Shown in pieces: positions 1-9,235 of a stretch of DNA of 45,670 bases; the stretch's first letter is position 1; the number at the start of each line of letters is the position of its first letter. The notes under the pieces were generated by a model. The model was not told the DNA's origin, did no database searches, and worked only from the letters and a program-made list of their open reading frames with translations. This DNA is from Candidatus Epulonipiscium sp. (GTDB lineage Bacteria > Bacillota_A > Clostridia > Lachnospirales > Cellulosilyticaceae), in assembly GCA_012841565.1 (NCBI GenBank), contig DUUM01000029.1, forward strand, positions 1 through 45,670. The letters are read 5' to 3'. Position numbers and translations under genes: made by a program.

Positions 1-53
1 CAGTACGCCAGCCTTCCAAGCTGGATACGTGGGTTCGATTCCCATCACCCGCT
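1..53 (+). tRNA. tRNA-Gly(UCC), 3' part
   Basis: The sequence holds an anticodon arm (CCAGC stem, loop CTTCCAA with anticodon TCC), a T arm with GTTCGATTC and the 3' acceptor strand CACCCGC with discriminator T. The 5' acceptor strand and D arm lie before the window. CCA is not encoded (TTTA follows), so it must be added after transcription. The TCC anticodon reads GGA glycine codons. Confidence 0.93.
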
Positions 54-78
54 TTTAGTATTACATAAGTATAAGAGG

Positions 79-110
79 TCGGATTATCACTATTGATAAT
101 CCGATTTTTT
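79..110 (+). terminator. Terminator after the tRNA gene
   Basis: A perfect 10-bp stem (TCGGATTATC / GATAATCCGA) with a 6-nt loop is followed by six T. It fits a Rho-independent terminator for the tRNA transcript. Confidence 0.85.
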
Positions 111-145
111 AATATACAAATTAAAAAAATCAAAGGAGTGGTAAA

Positions 146-400
146 ATGAATAGGACAAATGAAAGTGCATGGATATCCTTTATATTAGGTATAATAGCAT
201 CTTTAGGTTGGATCATTCCGATTATAGGATTACCAATAACCGTAGTAGGCATTGCTTTAGGGGCAATAGGAATGGGAAACTCAAGAGACAAAGGAGTCTC
301 CATAGCTGGGATGGTTATTAATATAATATTCTTATCAGCAGCTGTTGCAAAAGGAATTGTTGATCTAGTACTTTATGATAAAAAAAAGATATATCAGTAA
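146..400 (+). CDS. DUF4190-like small membrane protein
   Basis: This 84-residue protein has two hydrophobic segments. The first, around residues 9-45, is glycine-rich and has an internal proline break (WIIPIIGLPIT). The second is around 52-72. A Gly-rich stretch around GALGMGNSRDKG-type residues joins them, and the C-terminus is short and basic. The layout matches the DUF4190 family of small two-TM proteins of unknown role. The ATG follows AAAGGAGTGG at good spacing. It stands alone between the tRNA terminator and a long non-coding stretch. Nothing points to a specific function. Confidence 0.75.
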   Translation: MNRTNESAWISFILGIIASLGWIIPIIGLPITVVGIALGAIGMGNSRDKGVSIAGMVINIIFLSAAVAKGIVDLVLYDKKKIYQ

Positions 401-951
401 AGTGTAAAAAAATACCTTGTTATATGAGGTATGATATATTTTAAAAAGGGTAACTTAATAGGGAGTGGTTAAGGAATTGAATTAATTCAAGGTGGGTATA
501 AAGTGATGTACTACGTTAGGCATAAATAATTTATAATAATCTTAAGACCATCTATTTTGACGTATAATAGATGTAAAAGGTAACATTATAGGATTATGAT
601 TTTACAACCTAATTAGCCATATCATATACACGATACATCTGGAGGCCACGTAGATTATAAAGGTAACATATATTTTATATGTCAGATGTATAAAAAAGTG
701 ATTGTATCCCAAAACCACTCAGGCATACGCAACTTTCCATACACCCGTGTTAAGGTGCGTATGCTTATAAGATTTAGTAACTGCTATTTAAAAACCATGG
801 AAGACTAAATAGCTTAACATATACGTATAAAAACACGATATAAGTCGATTAGTCGAATTGTATCGTGTTTTGCTTGTTTATTTATTTTCATGTATAATAT
901 ATACCACATGAATACGATACGAATACAATACTAATAGAGGAGAATATAAAG
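401..951. other. Hairpin-rich intergenic region, possible structured RNA
   Basis: No credible ORF lies here. The stretch has a run of perfect inverted repeats: 549-556/566-573 (8 bp), 633-641/683-691 (9 bp), 723-731/756-764 (9 bp), 783-790/806-813 (8 bp) and 831-840/861-870 (10 bp). The last is terminator-like, with TGTTTTGCTTGTTT after it. The phrase AAAGGTAACATTATA (577-591) recurs as AAAGGTAACATATAT (660-674). This could be a long non-coding RNA ending near 875. I do not recognise a known family (not tmRNA, RNase P or SRP RNA). Confidence 0.4.
870..898 (+). promoter_or_regulatory. Sigma-A-type promoter for the MBL/DUF3006 pair
   Basis: TTGCTT (870-875) and TATAAT (893-898) are separated by 17 bp, about 50 bp before the ATG at 952. 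The -35 box overlaps the end of the preceding terminator-like hairpin. Confidence 0.6.
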
Positions 952-1830
952 ATGAAAGATAAACGGTATTATATATACTTATTATTAATAGCAGCTGTGG
1001 TCATATTTCAATTAATGACCAGTAAAGAGGCTCCTGATATGCAGCCACATGACGGGAGAGAGCTTATAGTAGATTTTATAGACGTGGGACAAGGAGATGC
1101 TATTTTAATTACCACTCCAGATGGTAATACTATGTTAATTGATGCAGGCGACAATTCTCAGGAAGAGCATATGGTCAGTTTTTTACATAAGAAGGGAATT
1201 AAAAAAATAGATTTTGTTATAGGGACACATCCACACGCAGATCATATCGGTGGGTTAGACGCAGTTATACGGAATTTTGATATTGGTGAGATTTATATGC
1301 CAAAGATAGCACATACGACTAAAACTTTTGAAGATGTATTAATAGCTATTAAAGAAAGGGGGCATACTATTAAAACGGCTAAAGCTGGTGTAACTCTCGA
1401 TTTAGATAAGACAATGAACGTTCAAATGTTAGGGCCTGTCAGTAATAGTTATACTGATATTAACGATTATAGCGCTGTTGTTAAGTTAAAATATGGAAAG
1501 ATGACCTTTTTATTTACAGGAGATGCAGAAAAAACTTCAGAGTATGAAATGATAGAGAAAGGATACCCATTAGACTCAGTCGTCTTAAAGGTAGGACATC
1601 ATGGGAGTGACACATCTACAACAGATGAATTTTTAGAGGCGGTTAATCCAAAGTACGCAGTAATATCTTCTCAAAAAGATAATAAATATGGGCATCCCCA
1701 TAAGGATATAATTAAGAAATTAGAAGATAATAATATTATCTATTTTGATACACAAAGACATGGAACCACAACAGCGATTACAAATGGACAAGAAATTGAA
1801 TGGATTACAGAAGTGAAACAAAGTAATTAA
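952..1830 (+). CDS. ComEC/Rec2-like metallo-beta-lactamase-fold hydrolase, membrane-anchored
   Basis: This 292-residue protein starts with a signal anchor (residues 6-22, hydrophobic after MKDKR). A metallo-beta-lactamase fold follows, of the kind found at the C-terminus of the competence protein ComEC. Visible motifs are FIDVGQGDAIL (43-52), the metal-binding HPHADH (93-98), GDAE (190-193) and KVGHHGS (213-219). It lacks the ComEC channel domain, so it is a stand-alone extracytoplasmic hydrolase, probably a nuclease or phosphodiesterase (inference). It is followed 28 bp later by a DUF3006 gene, a pairing often seen with this subfamily. The ATG has AGAGGAGAATATAAAG before it. Confidence 0.88.
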   Translation: MKDKRYYIYLLLIAAVVIFQLMTSKEAPDMQPHDGRELIVDFIDVGQGDAILITTPDGNTMLIDAGDNSQEEHMVSFLHKKGIKKIDFVIGTHPHADHIGGLDAVIRNFDIGEIYMPKIAHTTKTFEDVLIAIKERGHTIKTAKAGVTLDLDKTMNVQMLGPVSNSYTDINDYSAVVKLKYGKMTFLFTGDAEKTSEYEMIEKGYPLDSVVLKVGHHGSDTSTTDEFLEAVNPKYAVISSQKDNKYGHPHKDIIKKLEDNNIIYFDTQRHGTTTAITNGQEIEWITEVKQSN

Positions 1831-1858
1831 TAAAAAATAATACATGAGGTGAAAGCAT

Positions 1859-2074
1859 ATGAGAATAGTCATTGATCGTATTGAAGAGGAAGTAGCTGTC
1901 ATTGAAAAGGAAGATGGTTCATTTGTGAATATGTCTAAAAGACTTATTCCGCCAGAGGCAAAAGAAGGGGATGTTCTGCAAATTACAGTCGATAGGTCAA
2001 GTACCGTAGATAGGGTGCAAGAGATTACATCCCTAATGGATGAACTATGGGAAAGTGATGGAGACGAGAGATAA
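1859..2074 (+). CDS. DUF3006 domain protein
   Basis: This 71-residue acidic protein has the DUF3006 pattern: an N-terminal strand-rich segment (MRIVIDRIEEEVAVIE), then a conserved LIPPEAKEGDVL block at about 28-40, and a charged tail. Family members are small, probably beta-barrel-like, and of unknown biochemical role. They are commonly encoded next to ComEC-like metallo-beta-lactamase proteins, as here. The start ATG follows TGAGGTGAAAGCAT. It is very likely co-transcribed with the upstream gene. Confidence 0.85.
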   Translation: MRIVIDRIEEEVAVIEKEDGSFVNMSKRLIPPEAKEGDVLQITVDRSSTVDRVQEITSLMDELWESDGDER

Positions 2075-2090
2075 ATAAAAAGCTATATAA

Positions 2091-2131
2091 AAAAGATTAG
2101 GATATGCCCAAAGGCACCCTAATCTTTTTTT
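2091..2131. terminator. Bidirectional terminator between DUF3006 and luxS
   Basis: AAAAGATTAGG (2091-2101) pairs with CCTAATCTTTT (2118-2128), flanked by A and T runs. It serves both convergent genes. Confidence 0.85.
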
Positions 2132-2140
2132 ATATCATTT

Positions 2141-2620
2141 TTACTTAGGATAATTTAAATTGTCATCTTTTAACTTATAGAGTATTTCTTGTAAAAACTT
2201 ATTAGACTCATAACGTGCCATAGGCAAATTCATATCTAAGTGGTTTCCACAATCCCTTGCAGAGGCACCAGGAATGATATCTTTAAATTCTTTTATAAAT
2301 TCAAAGGTTTCTGTGACTAAAGGTGCAATCTCTGCAGATGATAAGTCACCTTTTACAAGAAGATAAAATCCAGTGCGACACCCCATTGGTCCAAAGTAAA
2401 TAATATCATCACCATAAATACAATGATTACGTAGAAATGTGGCTGCTAAATGCTCAATAGCATGCATTTCAGCAGTATGTAGTACAGGTTCGTGATTAGG
2501 TGTTTTCATGCGAATATCGTAAGTTGTAATAGGTTCACCCTTTACATAGTCAATTCGAGAGACATATACACCAGGTAAAAGCTTTAAATGATTAATTGTA
2601 AAACTTGTAATCTTATCCAT
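2141..2620 (-). CDS. luxS: S-ribosylhomocysteine lyase LuxS
   Basis: This 159-residue protein has the usual LuxS length. It splits S-ribosylhomocysteine into homocysteine and DPD, the precursor of autoinducer 2, in the activated methyl cycle. The metal site is visible as HAIEH (53-57) together with C124 in ARDCGNH. The catalytic cysteine is C81 in PMGCRTGFY. The ATG follows AAAGGAGAATGATTT, which overlaps the stop codon of the DUF6062 gene, so the two form an operon on the minus strand with luxS second. Confidence 0.97.
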   Translation of the reverse strand: MDKITSFTINHLKLLPGVYVSRIDYVKGEPITTYDIRMKTPNHEPVLHTAEMHAIEHLAATFLRNHCIYGDDIIYFGPMGCRTGFYLLVKGDLSSAEIAPLVTETFEFIKEFKDIIPGASARDCGNHLDMNLPMARYESNKFLQEILYKLKDDNLNYPK

Positions 2621-2623
2621 AAA

Positions 2624-3412
2624 TCATTCTCCTTTTTCTTTTTTAGGCTCTATTCCTACTTGAAGGCTGGCTAGCTTTTGGATGGATCTAGGGATGGCAT
2701 CTTTTGAAGTTTTCCAAGACGCTTCTTTGTTCCGGTAATCAGATTTATCGATATACCATGATAAATCTTCTTCGATACGATTTAAATTCTCGAGTGTTAA
2801 AGGAATCACTAGTTGATAGAAATCTTGCAGCATATCACCGGATAATTTAAGAGGGGCCATATCCAGTAGGGAGGCAAAGTGACTAAGGCAAAAGCCCTTG
2901 CAGTTTATGACTAAGTCTTTAAACTTAGGATCTCTTTTCCATACAAAAAAGAATGTATCTAGATAACGCGCCATATCCCCATCAATCTTATTACAAACAT
3001 AGCAACTTTCTTCATTTTTAAAAATGTACTCTGAAGTCGTATTATTAGACGATGCCAGCGTATGAAAGGATTGCGGATTGATTTTTTTGGTAAAAATTGA
3101 AATTTTTGAAGCTGTTTGTTTAGGGTTATTGTTTTTAAGTAAAGGCAATAAGTTTTTTTTAAATTCAACCAAGTGGGTATGCATCATCATAGCAAGACCC
3201 AGGCGGTTGCCATGGTCATATAAAAGGCCATAATGATTAGAACAAAATCCGAGCCTATTCGTTTCTTCCCTAATATCATCTGCCATATATGCAGAACCAA
3301 GTATAAAATCCATAGCATCATTTTGCAAATTATTATGGATAAAGCAAAATGGGCACTCGTGGCCAGAATGAAAAGCATCTGTTAAGGGAATGGTGTAAAT
3401 GTTGTCTTTCAT
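2624..3412 (-). CDS. DUF6062 family cysteine-rich protein
   Basis: This 262-residue cytoplasmic protein has cysteine pairs that look like metal sites: CPFC (about 20-23), CSNHY (about 57), CYVC (about 137-140) and CKGFCLSHF (about 171-179). The CxxC and C-x-H spacing is typical of DUF6062, a family found mainly in Clostridia and of unknown function. It is the first gene of the luxS operon. Its ATG follows ATAGGAGTGATACA, and a TATAAT box sits upstream on the minus strand (3436-3441). A zinc or redox role is inference. Confidence 0.8.
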   Translation of the reverse strand: MKDNIYTIPLTDAFHSGHECPFCFIHNNLQNDAMDFILGSAYMADDIREETNRLGFCSNHYGLLYDHGNRLGLAMMMHTHLVEFKKNLLPLLKNNNPKQTASKISIFTKKINPQSFHTLASSNNTTSEYIFKNEESCYVCNKIDGDMARYLDTFFFVWKRDPKFKDLVINCKGFCLSHFASLLDMAPLKLSGDMLQDFYQLVIPLTLENLNRIEEDLSWYIDKSDYRNKEASWKTSKDAIPRSIQKLASLQVGIEPKKEKGE

Positions 3413-3553
3413 TGTATCACTCCTATCTAATTAACATTATAGCACAATGGAAAATAAGTGCATTATAAACTTATCTGTATTTTAGTCATAAAAGGTGATA
3501 AAATGGCAATAATAAGATGTAATGCATATATTCAAGTGAGGGAGAGATACTTT

Positions 3554-4459
3554 ATGAAGAATGTAGTCGCCAAAGTAGTTGTAATTGAAGAGCTAAAGAA
3601 CTTTGACTTAAAACAAACACTAGAATGTGGTCAGGTATTTAGATATGAAAAGGTTTCAGAAAATAGCTACACGGTGATTGCTAATAATAAGCGCATTAGG
3701 CTAACCCAAAAGCCAGAAAGTACAACTCTTATGATTCATAATTCAACTATTTCAGAGTATGAAGAGATTTGGAAGGATTATCTAGATATAGAAACAGACT
3801 ATGAGCACATTATTAGTCAGATATCGAAAGATGATCCTCATATGCAAGAGGCAATAGCATATGGACAAGGTATTAGGGTTTTAAACCAAGATACATGGGA
3901 AATGCTAATTTCATTTATTGTTTCCCAAAATAAAGCGATTCCCCATATTCAGCAATGTATCCAAAATCTTTGTGAGGCCTTTGGTGAGAAGGTAACGGAT
4001 AAAGACGGGGAAATCTACTATGCATTTCCAACAGCAGAGGAACTATCAAAGGCTACAGAAGAAGAGTTAAGGGAGTGTAAGGTTGGATTTAGAGCACCCT
4101 ACATTATGGATGCCTGCCAGAAAGTAAAGGATAACACTGTGGTTCTTGAAGCTCTGCCGGCTATGTCTACCCAACAAGCCAAAGAAACACTGATGAAAAT
4201 TAAGGGAGTAGGGGAAAAAGTAGCCCACTGCGTACTGCTTTTTGGACTTAATAAAACAGACACATTCCCAACAGATGTGTGGATTAAGCGTATTATGCAA
4301 GAAATATATTTTGATAATAATGAAACCAAAAATCAAGATATAATAGAATTAGCCGATCAGAAATATGGAGACTATGCCGGCTACGCACAGCAGTATTTAT
4401 TCTACTATGGCAGACAAACTGAACTGGATAAAAAGGCCCAAACAAAGCAACCTGTGTAA
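3554..4459 (+). CDS. 8-oxoguanine DNA glycosylase/AP lyase, OGG1 type
   Basis: The 301-residue protein has an OGG N-terminal domain (FDLKQTLECGQVFRY), then a helix-hairpin-helix glycosylase domain with NQDTWEMLISFIVSQNKAIPHI, KIKGVGEKVAHC and FPTDVWIKRIM. The lysine in GVGEKVAHC aligns with the Schiff-base lysine of OGG1, and the aspartate in PTDVW with its catalytic aspartate. It removes oxidised guanine and can nick the abasic site. I chose ATG 3554 (GAGGGAGAG upstream) because homologs begin about 15-20 residues before the LKQTLECGQ block. ATG 3503, preceded by AAAGGTGATAAA, is a real alternative. Confidence 0.9.
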   Translation: MKNVVAKVVVIEELKNFDLKQTLECGQVFRYEKVSENSYTVIANNKRIRLTQKPESTTLMIHNSTISEYEEIWKDYLDIETDYEHIISQISKDDPHMQEAIAYGQGIRVLNQDTWEMLISFIVSQNKAIPHIQQCIQNLCEAFGEKVTDKDGEIYYAFPTAEELSKATEEELRECKVGFRAPYIMDACQKVKDNTVVLEALPAMSTQQAKETLMKIKGVGEKVAHCVLLFGLNKTDTFPTDVWIKRIMQEIYFDNNETKNQDIIELADQKYGDYAGYAQQYLFYYGRQTELDKKAQTKQPV

Positions 4460-4537
4460 AATGAAGTAAATGAGAGAAAATGAGAGAAAATACAAGATAT
4501 CAACTGTTAAATGGGGCAAAAACGCCAAAATTTAAGG

Positions 4538-4566
4538 TTGCACAAAACCTATAAATCTCATACTAT
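4538..4566 (+). promoter_or_regulatory. groESL promoter
   Basis: TTGCAC (4538-4543) and TACTAT (4561-4566) are separated by 17 bp, just before the CIRCE operator. Confidence 0.75.
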
Positions 4567-4576
4567 TAGACATATG

Positions 4577-4603
4577 TTAGCACTCTTTAGAGATGAGTGC
4601 TAA
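4577..4603 (+). promoter_or_regulatory. CIRCE operator (HrcA site)
   Basis: TTAGCACTC, nine bases, then GAGTGCTAA is a perfect match to the CIRCE consensus. HrcA binding here represses groESL in the absence of heat stress. The site covers the expected transcription start. Confidence 0.97.
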
Positions 4604-4643
4604 TGCAAAAAATCAAAATTATAATATAGGAGGTATATTTAAT

Positions 4644-4928
4644 ATGAAACTTAGACCTTTAGGTGATAGGGTTGTTATTCAGCATTTAGAAGCAGAAGAA
4701 ACAACTGCATCAGGCATTATTTTAACAGGAACAGCCAAAGAAAAACCACAAGAGGCAATTGTTGTGGCAGTAGGACCTGGTGGAATAGTAGACGGTGAGA
4801 AAGTGGAAATGGAAGTAAAAGTAGGGGATAAGATTATTTACTCCAAATATGCTGGTACTGAAGTTACACTAGAAAAAGAAGAATACGTCGTTGTACGTCA
4901 AAATGATATTTTAGCAATCGTAGAATAA
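4644..4928 (+). CDS. groS: Co-chaperonin GroES
   Basis: This 94-residue protein is the normal GroES length and begins [12 protein letters not shown]. It has the mobile-loop region (about 17-33, [18 protein letters not shown]) and the roof/base motif [14 protein letters not shown]. It caps the GroEL cavity. ATG 4644 is preceded by ATAGGAGGTATATTTAAT. An upstream in-frame ATG at 4593 lies inside CIRCE and was rejected. groEL follows after 21 bp. Confidence 0.97.
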   Translation: MKLRPLGDRVVIQHLEAEETTASGIILTGTAKEKPQEAIVVAVGPGGIVDGEKVEMEVKVGDKIIYSKYAGTEVTLEKEEYVVVRQNDILAIVE

Positions 4929-6578
<1,650 letters not shown>

Positions 6579-6598
6579 TTTAGATTGCCAAGACATAC

Positions 6599-6645
6599 TA
6601 AACTCCCTAGTGGGCTGTTAACGCAGCCTACTAGGGAGTTTTTTA
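6599..6645 (+). terminator. groESL terminator
   Basis: A stem of about 18 bp (AAACTCCCTAGTGGGCTG / CAGCCTACTAGGGAGTT, one mismatch) is followed by a T run. The remaining bases up to 6830 hold no gene I can support. Confidence 0.92.
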
Positions 6646-6830
6646 ATGATCACTTTGTAGCAACCCTCTATAAGTACCTGTGGAACATATTACGTGTATG
6701 TGGTATTATATACCAGGGTAAATGGTATTATTTCTGTTATCATATAAGTTTTAAATTATTTGCTGAGTAAGTTTATTGTGTTTAAATAACTTTTATATAA
6801 AAAATACAGAATTTAGAGGGGTCAGACAAA

Positions 6831-8231
6831 ATGAAAAAGAGTATAACATTTAGTAGAACATTATCCATGATATTGCTAGGAGTTGCGCTATTTAGTAATA
6901 GAGCAGAAGCGGGTACATTAAAGAGTATTAACCAAAACAATACGAATTTAGTACCCCTACGGACCATTAGTGAAGAACTAGGGGCTAAGGTAGGCTTTGA
7001 TGGTGCGAGTCAAAAGATTACAGTGATCTATAAGGATTCTACCATTGTGGCTACTGTTGGCAGTAAGAATGCCACAACTAATGGCAATAACAAAGAATTA
7101 CAAGCAGCACCACAAGTTATAAAGGGCACAACCTATGTACCCATTCGATTTATCGGGGAAGCTTTAGGGGGGGCAGTAGATTACCAAAATGGGACTTTGA
7201 AAATTACCCTAGATGATCAAGTAAAAGAGTGGAAATTAGAAACCACAGTTACGGAACCAACATCACCTAAAACACCTACTTCAGGTAGCACCTTTAGTAG
7301 TGGTACAAAGACAGTCGCAGGTAAGAAAATTACTTATGTGACAATCAATATGAATGATTCTAAAGTAAAGGTCAAGACATCTACAGCTAACAATACAGTT
7401 ACACAAGTACAAGCTCTAAAAACCTTAGCAGCAGGAGCAAAAGTAGGGGTGAATGGAACTTATTTTGCAGCCTATAATGGAGATACACCTTTGCCAGATG
7501 GGACGATTATTTCTAATGGCAAGGTAATCAATATAACGGATATTGGCTCAACAATCGGATTTACGGCAGACAACAAAGTACTAATCGATTTTGTGAAAAC
7601 CCGGGTACAAGGTTATATTAACGGGGAAGAAGGTTGGTTCACCTACCGTGTGAATCGCCCAACACCAGATGAGAGTGCAAATATTATCTATACACCAGAA
7701 TACGGAAAAGATATACCCCTTGCAAGTGGTTGGTCAGCAGTCGTATGTGTTAATGGTAAAGTAGAAAAAATTGTTAACCAGACAAGAAAAGTGCCTAACA
7801 ATGGGTTTATCATTGTAACAACTAAACCAAGTAGGTTTAGTGTAGGCGACTCTGTAAACTATAAAACAACTTACGAAACGACTCATACAAAGGCCCTGGA
7901 GTGGGAAGATGTTATTTATGCCATAAGTGCAGGTCCTAGTCTAAGAATTAATGGACAAAAAACAGGGGACCCTAAAAATGAAAGTTTTACAGAAGCAAAG
8001 ATATTAACAAGCTCAGCGCAGAGAACCTTTATTGGGGTAACAAACGATAATCAACTTATGATTGGAACAGTTTCAGCCAGTGTTAATCAACTGAAGGATA
8101 TTGTAGCTCAACTAGGACTTAAGAGTGCCATGTGCCTAGACGGTGGCGCCTCATCAGGATTATATTATAATGGTGGGTATTTAACATCTCCAGGAAGAAA
8201 TTTAAGTAATAGTCTTAACTTTTATTATTAA
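6831..8231 (+). CDS. Secreted phosphodiester glycosidase with copper-amine-oxidase-type stalk domain
   Basis: The 466-residue protein has a signal peptide (residues 1-27, MKKS then hydrophobic, ending AEA). The CuAO N-terminal-like stalk domain spans about 28-130 and has the repeated cues VPLRTISEELGAKVGFDGA and VPIRFIGEALGGAVDY. A Thr/Ser/Pro linker spans about 138-160. The C-terminal NAGPA-type phosphodiester glycosidase domain (about 165-466) has VGVNGTYFA near its start and CLDGGASSGLYYNG near its end, where the aspartate and glycines are conserved. The family removes sugars linked through phosphodiesters; a cell-wall substrate is inference. The ATG follows TTAGAGGGGTCAGACAAA. The TspO-like gene follows 20 bp later. 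Confidence 0.87.
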   Translation: MKKSITFSRTLSMILLGVALFSNRAEAGTLKSINQNNTNLVPLRTISEELGAKVGFDGASQKITVIYKDSTIVATVGSKNATTNGNNKELQAAPQVIKGTTYVPIRFIGEALGGAVDYQNGTLKITLDDQVKEWKLETTVTEPTSPKTPTSGSTFSSGTKTVAGKKITYVTINMNDSKVKVKTSTANNTVTQVQALKTLAAGAKVGVNGTYFAAYNGDTPLPDGTIISNGKVINITDIGSTIGFTADNKVLIDFVKTRVQGYINGEEGWFTYRVNRPTPDESANIIYTPEYGKDIPLASGWSAVVCVNGKVEKIVNQTRKVPNNGFIIVTTKPSRFSVGDSVNYKTTYETTHTKALEWEDVIYAISAGPSLRINGQKTGDPKNESFTEAKILTSSAQRTFIGVTNDNQLMIGTVSASVNQLKDIVAQLGLKSAMCLDGGASSGLYYNGGYLTSPGRNLSNSLNFYY

Positions 8232-8251
8232 TTTTAAAGGAGGTTTTTATT

Positions 8252-9052
8252 ATGGATAGAGTAAAAAATGCATGGATTAATGGTCTTTTTTTAATTATTA
8301 CTCTAGTTGTCAATACTTTAGGTGCTATAGGTCTCATCAATGGACTTTCTCAAAAAGAAATTTCAGACAAGTATATTACCTTAATTACACCAAGCCCATC
8401 TACCTTTAGTATATGGAGTGTTATCTACACTTTACTACTGATTTCCATGATTGTAATGATCGTAAGAAAAGATGACCCATACTACCAAAAAGGCATAGAC
8501 GAAATTACGGTTTTATTTAGACTTTCCTGTGCCTTGAATATGATTTGGATTGTTTTATTTTCATATTTACAAGTTGAACTATCCACCCTATTTATCTTAG
8601 GATTTGTCATTGTCTTGTCATTAATTTGTTTAAAACTAAAGAAAATTAATATTAAAAAACGTTTCTTACTGGCTTTGACATTTGGACTTTATACAGGGTG
8701 GTTAATTATTGCTACTGTAGTTAATATAGCGGCAGCCTTAGTTAAATTAGAATGGAATGGTTTTGGGATTAACGAAGAAATATGGGCAATTATTACTCTT
8801 ATAATTGGGGTGCTTGTGGTTTTCGTGGTGCTTCATCGTACACTTAATGCGGTACTTCCGTTACCTATCGCTTGGGCATATTTAGGAATCTATCAATTTT
8901 TAAAAGCGCCAGAAGGTTTCAATGGACAATTTGCTTTGCTTCAGGTGGTTGTCCTTGCAGGTATGACCGTTTTAGTAGTGATGGCGGCTATTCGGTTATA
9001 TCTCAACGGCTATGCCTTATTTCCAGAAGAAGACGTATCTAACTCAAAATAG
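8252..9052 (+). CDS. TspO/MBR-related tryptophan-rich membrane protein
   Basis: This 266-residue integral membrane protein has about seven hydrophobic helices. The segment ITPSPSTFSIWSVIYTLLL (about 45-63) resembles the conserved loop and helix of TspO/MBR proteins (PPGWVF...W..LY). It is longer than classical five-helix TspO proteins (about 160 residues), so it belongs to the extended relatives found in Firmicutes, whose role is unknown. The ATG follows AAAGGAGGTTTTTATT. The gene is probably co-transcribed with the glycosidase and ends at a terminator. Confidence 0.65.
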   Translation: MDRVKNAWINGLFLIITLVVNTLGAIGLINGLSQKEISDKYITLITPSPSTFSIWSVIYTLLLISMIVMIVRKDDPYYQKGIDEITVLFRLSCALNMIWIVLFSYLQVELSTLFILGFVIVLSLICLKLKKINIKKRFLLALTFGLYTGWLIIATVVNIAAALVKLEWNGFGINEEIWAIITLIIGVLVVFVVLHRTLNAVLPLPIAWAYLGIYQFLKAPEGFNGQFALLQVVVLAGMTVLVVMAAIRLYLNGYALFPEEDVSNSK

Positions 9053-9061
9053 GAATCTTTT

Positions 9062-9092
9062 AACCCATAGGCTTAAGCCTATGGGTTTTTTA
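9062..9092 (+). terminator. Terminator with a perfect 26-bp palindrome
   Basis: AACCCATAGGC and GCCTATGGGTT form a fully palindromic stem centred on TTAA, followed by T residues. Confidence 0.9.
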
Positions 9093-9132
9093 TATGATAG
9101 GAAAGTTCTACTTTCCTTACTGATGATACGAA

Positions 9133-9188
9133 TTGACAAAGCATAAAATTAAGTGTAATATTAAGTCATACACCCCCCTGGGGGTGTA
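9133..9188 (+). promoter_or_regulatory. copA promoter with CsoR-type operator
   Basis: TTGACA (9133-9138) and TAATAT (9156-9161) are 17 bp apart. Eight bases after the -10 box lies the GC-rich dyad TACACCCCCCTGGGGGTGTA (9169-9188), with arms matching except at the centre. A C-run/G-run dyad of this type in front of copA is the known CsoR operator form. It overlaps the expected transcription start, so CsoR would block initiation until copper binds. Confidence 0.85.
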
Positions 9189-9235
9189 GTGGGGAAATCA
9201 AGTGCCATTATAATAAAATCATAAGAGGTGACAAT

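Noticed and set aside
3458..3553. Longer start of the DNA glycosylase
   Set aside because: The extra residues do not match the family; 3503 remains a possible alternative.
4593..4643. Longer GroES start
   Set aside because: The ATG is inside the CIRCE operator, and the ribosome site points to 4644.
6585..6770. 61-residue ORF after groEL
   Set aside because: It runs through the groESL terminator stem and has no ribosome site.
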